Assembly: GCA_032622095.1 (NCBI GenBank)
Contig: CP136063.1
Location: 216,955,982-217,019,981, forward strand
Source of the DNA: Siphonodentalium dalli
Taxonomy: Eukaryota > Mollusca > Scaphopoda > Gadilida > Siphonodentaliidae
Reading direction: 5' to 3'
Length of the DNA: 64,000 nt
Shown: positions 60,601 to 64,000 of the stretch, piece after piece
How the letters are laid out: each line of letters begins with the position of its first letter
Numbering within the stretch: the first letter of the stretch is position 1
Made by a program: the position numbers and the translations under genes
Notes under the pieces: model-generated
Database searches by the model: none
What the model was told of the DNA's origin: nothing
Seen by the model: the letters and a program-made list of their open reading frames with translations, nothing else

Positions 60601-61489
60601 AAGTTTTGGGACGAATTCTATTTGGTATTACAGTAAAGCTCTCCCGGACAATTTTGATAATGTGTGACCTCACATGTAACTCAGCGGTCATGGCATAATA
60701 TGTGTGCTGTCTTAATGTGGTGCAATTTAGTGACAACTCGCTCTATTCATCCAATGGTACAGTCGACGTAAACATCTCCGTAATCATTATAATATGAATT
60801 TATATGATATACTGAGTCGAAATTTATGTCGACTGCCAATGGTACTACCTGCCCGTTCCTGGCCCACAGTCGTCCCGCATCTGTTGATTTCTACTCAACT
60901 GCATCCATATAGCTATTTATTTTACGAGATATTTCACCAGTTCGTTGGAAGAGCTAACTTTTTGCATGGGCCCTCGGAATTTAATCGATAGAGATCACCC
61001 CTGATATCTTAGAACTAAGCTGATGTAATCACACGCGATGGTATATTTACCTCAGTTCGTCGACATCAATGAAAGATCCAACATAACAAATAAACTTGTA
61101 TGTGAACATGAGTATAATTTGCGAAAATTCGGTCATATCTTGAGAATGTCGATATCGATATATTTATCTCAGTTCGTTGACTTTAATGAGAGATCCAACA
61201 TACCAAGATAACTGAACATGTGTATAATTTGCGAAAATTCGGCCATATCATGAGAATGTCGATTCTCAGCTCATTTGTTTATTTTGCAATTTATTTAAAT
61301 CATTGATTTAATATTCGTGCAGATGAGATACTAAGTTTTTCTATTGTGTTTCGTATTCCAGATCACGCGAAAATCCTGCTTATGTCTGTTTGTGTTACTC
61401 ACATGTTATCGCTGTAGTAACCCATAGTTTCAACAGATCCAACGCCATCCATGTCAGTTTCATTATCATTGCCCGGGTTGAGATCAATG
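54680..61489 (-). CDS. Gene B: paralogue of gene A with duplicated exons (5' end not in window)
   Basis: Exons in transcript order are 61489-61403, 60563-60477, 59138-59071, 55522-55415 and 54843-54680, 514 nt in all. Joins are in phase with good splice sites (ttatttcag acceptors; gtgagt, gtaagc, gtaggt donors). The first two are 87-nt, phase 2-2 exons, near-identical in sense (SIDLNPGNDNDTDMDGV...YYSD). The next (SIDLNSCNDNDTDTDGVETP) resembles them but ends phase 1, like exon 2 of gene A. The 55522-55415 exon has an internal 36-bp duplication giving YPAEDVVWLGG then YSAENIVWLAN. The last exon (54843-54680) starts RMDVFNYDTTEETTSDV and ends in an acidic tail LPELSDEDTDV, aligning with RTDVCSAAYNNTVEDETSSD of gene A. 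No exon matching gene A's MADEIL... start is seen before the window end; a LINE lies in the way. Function is unknown. A degenerate extra exon may lie at about 55205-55245. Confidence 0.62.
56085..56338 (+). repeat. (AATTAC)n imperfect hexamer satellite
   Basis: About 250 bp of near-continuous 'aattac' repeats with interruptions such as 'ttcaac' and 'ttactttg'. It lies in a gene B intron. Confidence 0.95.
57250..57691. mobile_element. Nested fold-back element in a gene B intron
   Basis: Outer arms 57250-57306 and about 57636-57691 pair ('gccttgaaatagggtgtctg' with 'cagacaccctatttcaaggc', 'tgaggtccccagagggtgaa' with 'ttcaccctctggggacctca'). Inner arms 57434-57461 and 57562-57589 also pair ('gaattgatatcatactgtta' with 'ccatcatcatatcaattc'). 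Between them is a third fold, 'tcaccctctg...cagagggtgaatttgg', around 57300-57420. Confidence 0.85.
57946..58869. mobile_element. M4-type fold-back element
   Basis: The left arm 'cagataataagttcaacaaa' plus 'agtccttttaattagg' pairs with the right arm 'taattaaaaggact', 'ccgtttgtggaacttattgt'. Inside each arm lies a small cluster of palindromic words ('cctaggcaaattgcctaggc' on the left; 'ctcggcaaaaaaaatgccga', 'gccgaatgccgagg' on the right). M4-like outer ends may extend to about 57786 and 58912. Confidence 0.65.
59365..59442. repeat. Inverted repeat, 20-bp arms
   Basis: 59365-59384 and 59423-59442 pair with one mismatch (taatctgcttagagtcgcct). The spacer is 38 nt and itself contains 'gactcataa'. 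Confidence 0.85.
59460..59600. repeat. Dispersed repeat family M8, copy d
   Basis: 'gtgtacgctctttaacacgt', 'tttcattgtggcccgtgcca' and 'tctgcttatttcacatta' match 8106-8660. Confidence 0.45.
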
Positions 61490-61804
61490 CTGAAATCATA
61501 TGCAATGGGGTGTCATACATAGGAGTAAGTTTCGGGACGAATCCAATTTTGTATTACGTTAATGATCCCCCGGATAATTTTGATAATGGCTGACGTCACA
61601 CGAATCTGAGTAGTGATGACATAATATGTGTGATGACTTACTGTGATGCAATTTATTGACACCTTGCTTTATTCATCCAATGGTACAACCTGTCAGTTCC
61701 TGGCTCACAGTCGCCCCGCATGCGGTTGATGTCTACTCAATATATATCCATATAGCAATTTATTTTACGAGGTATGTCACTTGCTCGCCGAACGAGCTAA
61801 CCAG

Positions 61805-64000
61805 TTTTTTTTTATTTAAACATATTTTATTAGTATAATGCATAAATAATACATAACATATAAGGGATTGGAGGACAAGTTCTTTGAAACTTAGATGGAC
61901 ATCCGCTCCCTACAGATCATGCATGAAACATAAATATAACAATATATTTTGGATTTGTATCAGGTTTTGGTAGGGCGGGTAGAATTGTGAATGCGCGAGT
62001 ATAAGATATTACGTGGGTGTTAATTATTATAAATCAATGGTGTGGTGGGGGTAATAAGTTTAATTATACATACATATGAATAATAAGCCAACTGGCAGCA
62101 TATATATGTATAAGGTGGGGAGAGCGTTAGTTGGTGTTTGGGGAATTGTAAATAGAAAGGGGTTGTTTGAGTAAGTAACAGAACAGGATATTGGGGCAGC
62201 AAGTACATTTATAGTACATAGTTAAGATTTTGTGGGTTTACGGGAGCTTATTCGTTGCACGTCGCAAATCGTCCTGAAGATTTTATGAATTTTAAAGCTG
62301 TATCTGTTAGAATGCAATTCTCGTTGGCGGTTAAAGTTAGATCTCCGTTCGGAAGCGCTTTGTATGACGTGACTCGAAATGATCTCATAACATGTGACAG
62401 TTCTATGCGTTTTTGTGAGTAAAGGGCGCAATACATGAAGTAGTGTTCTTCATCTTCCACAGGTCTTCCACAACTACACATTGGGTTATCACCAATGTGA
62501 TTTTCAACTTTGTCATGATTTAGATTGCTACAATTGTTTCTAATTCGACAGTGTATGATATTTGTCTGCCGGTCACCGAGATATACATGAGATGAAATGT
62601 TTCTCTTGGGTAGAATTGTTGATTTGAAAGCCTCGTAGGATTTTATTTTGATGTCATTTGCCAAGCAGTTCCAAACTTCGATTGTTTTCGGAAAGAAAGA
62701 TTTCTTGAAGGTTTCTAGGTGACAAAAGTAGTTCTCAAAATCGTCCGCATTGCGCAAAAAGTAACGACTCGTATCACCGACGCGTGGTAGAAGAAGATCG
62801 GATAAAAATTGAGGGGCTTTACGATTGACAATTTTGTGCATAAGACATAATTTTTGTGCATCTCGACGAATCTGGAGGGGTTTACATCCAAGATCGTTAA
62901 GTAAATTTGCGTTCGATGAGGATCTAGTTAGGCCAGATACAGCTCGCGCTGCATCGTAATACAATTTGTCGAGTGTCGATTTTGTGATGTCAGGGACAGA
63001 GTCCCAGACACAACTGTCATATTCTAGTATGGGCAATAAATGTGTTTTGAATAATGTGTCGAGGGTCTTTCATGATAACATATACTTTAATTTTCGGAGT
63101 TGTGAAAGCACAGTGCAAGCATTTTTGTAGATGTGTTCTATGGCAAGGTCCCACTGAAGATCGGGTTGAAGTACGATTCCTAGATGACAGTGATTTCAAC
63201 TATTTCGAGTTTGTTGAAACTGAGTATGAGGTCTGCACTGCGCGGGAATGTTGATTGGTGGCCCTGAAATATCATTGCTTTCGTTTTTGATGAGTTAAGG
63301 GAAACTAGCCATTTGCTAGTCCAACTATCAAGTGATTTAAGGTCGTTATTTATATGAACCACCAGATCTTCATAAGACTCCATATCTACGTAAGTTATGA
63401 ATTAGTCCTTGATGCCAAACCCGCTCAATCGCTTTAGAGATATCACAGAATACACCTATGGATAACATCGACTCACTCCTAGTTTTGGTAAGGTGGTGAA
63501 TTATTTCTAGTAATTGATGAGTTGTGCTGTGTCCAGGGCGAAATCCGGATTGGAATTTGTACAAAAGGTTATTTTTCGAAAAATAATCGTACATTTTTTT
63601 TTTAAACGATCTTTTCAAGAACTTTGCTCACACATGAAAGAAGTGATATTGGCCTGTAATTAACTGGATCTGTTTTCACGCCTTTCTTGAAGATTGGTAT
63701 TACGCTAGCAACTTTCCTCTGCATTGGGAATATACCTGTTTCTAAGGACTGTTTGAAAAGAATGTACAGTGGTAGGGCTAGAGTTTTATGGCAGCACTTC
63801 AAAATTGTATTGCTTATCCCATCTGGACCGGTGGCTTTGTTAGCGTCCAATTCCTTAAGAATTTTTTCTACATCATCCTGTGTAATAGTAATTATTGATA
63901 ACCTTTTCAATCATCGTAGGCAAAATTGAGGCCAAATTGCAGTGGCGGTATGGTTAGCGATTTATTCTTCTCGCGGAGAAATTCATTGGTCATTTTCCAA
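61805..64000 (-). mobile_element. Decayed CR1/Jockey-type LINE, 3' part (runs off the window)
   Basis: The poly(A) tail of the minus-strand element is the nine-T run at 61805-61813. The 3'UTR lies at about 61814-62247 and ORF2 is above it. The tandem host copies at 59735 and 60950 ('gctaacc...gcatgggccc') show the unoccupied target. Confidence 0.85.
62248..63910 (-). pseudogene. LINE ORF2 reverse transcriptase, broken, catalytic block deleted
   Basis: From 63910 the protein shows early RT motifs: 'NKATGPDGISNTILK', then 'VIPIFKKG' and 'NYRPISLL'. After a frameshift at a ten-T run near 63600 it reads 'YKFQSGFRPGHSTTHQLLEI' and 'FCDISKAIERVWHQGL'. It then jumps from 'RRYG' to 'SYEDLVVHINNDLKSLDSW' near 63380. 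The stretch that should hold the 'GVPQGS' and 'FADD' motifs is missing, so the enzyme is dead. Further frameshifts occur near 63190 and 63040. The last frame, 63036-62248, carries the region after RT, including 'EYDSCVWD' and a C-terminal 'CSCGRPVEDEEHYFMYC' zinc-like motif typical of CR1-like LINEs. It ends at 62248. There is no endonuclease in the window, as expected if it lies beyond 64000. Confidence 0.85.

Larger units (their letters stand above)
59071..61804. repeat. Three tandem exon-plus-intron units of gene B
   Basis: Units begin at 59071, 60477 and 61403. Each has an exon, then 'gggacgaattctat.tggtat', 'tgacaactcgctctattcat', 'catatagcaattt.ttttacgagata' and 'gagctaacc...gcatgggccct'. 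The first unit carries a further internal duplication ('tcatccctgatatcttagaa ... cagctcatgtttt', about 59780-60090 and 60100-60400). The third unit is cut by the LINE at 61805. Confidence 0.82.

Noticed and set aside
60389-60667. Plus-strand frame of 92 codons, repeated at 61390-61593
   Set aside because: It is the antisense shadow of the duplicated minus-strand gene B exons, which have proper splice sites.

Overview
This is a repeat-rich, AT-rich eukaryotic window with split genes (GT-AG introns) and no operon-like packing. Repeat signatures point to a marine invertebrate, most likely a mollusc: a 'gtttaacgtcg...ccatatcac' fragment near 3.26 kb, units with 'aataactccgt' and GGACGGACGG tails, 'ggtcaaggtcacgccgc' arrays, and a 'tatacccc' family. 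The organism call is inference. Most short open frames in the window are chance or lie inside repeats, and I left them out.

Layout. About 1-11.7 kb is a patchwork of short inverted-repeat elements. Several families end in TTAAAGG...CCTTTAA with TTAA at both ends. A decayed LINE ORF1 (CCHC gag type, minus strand) sits at 3.8-4.6 kb. From 12.37 to 22.29 kb a small five-exon gene can be assembled on the minus strand (gene A; predicted 130 residues, acidic, unrecognised). Its long first intron holds tandem 'ggtcaaggtcacg' arrays. From 22.7 to 26.1 kb there is a very large imperfect palindrome whose left arm and centre carry a broken L1-type ORF1. From 26.2 to 28.9 kb lies a degenerate array of 'tggcgaataac' units that switches orientation near 28.2 kb.

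From 33.2 to 43.1 kb lies the most interesting object: a convergent pair of intron-containing mobile-element genes. A RecQ-like superfamily 2 helicase is on the plus strand (33191-35754). A five-exon gene with a Myb/SANT-like N-terminus and a DUF6589-like, transposase-type C-terminus is on the minus strand (43105-36359). All exon joins keep phase. Each gene nevertheless carries a few breaks: one stop in the helicase, and one stop, two frameshifts and a probable lost splice acceptor in the transposase. The pair looks like a recently dead autonomous DNA transposon. A helicase beside such a transposase recalls the AcademH class. I found no terminal repeats that bound it.

From 43.4 to 53.0 kb comes another block of TTAA-flanked MITEs, including two head-to-tail copies sharing one TTAA, a hAT transposase remnant (45.4-46.3 kb), and a pair of TA-flanked MITE copies in which one carries a TTAA MITE and the other keeps the empty site. 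From 54.7 to 61.5 kb a paralogue of gene A (gene B) runs on the minus strand with extra tandem-duplicated 87-nt exons. The window ends in a 5'-truncated-by-window, decayed CR1/Jockey-type LINE on the minus strand. It has inserted into the third tandem copy of a gene B exon unit.

How it works together: genes A and B share exon phases, protein motifs and a 3'-flanking inverted-repeat element, so they arose by duplication. Nearly everything between and within them is transposon sequence.
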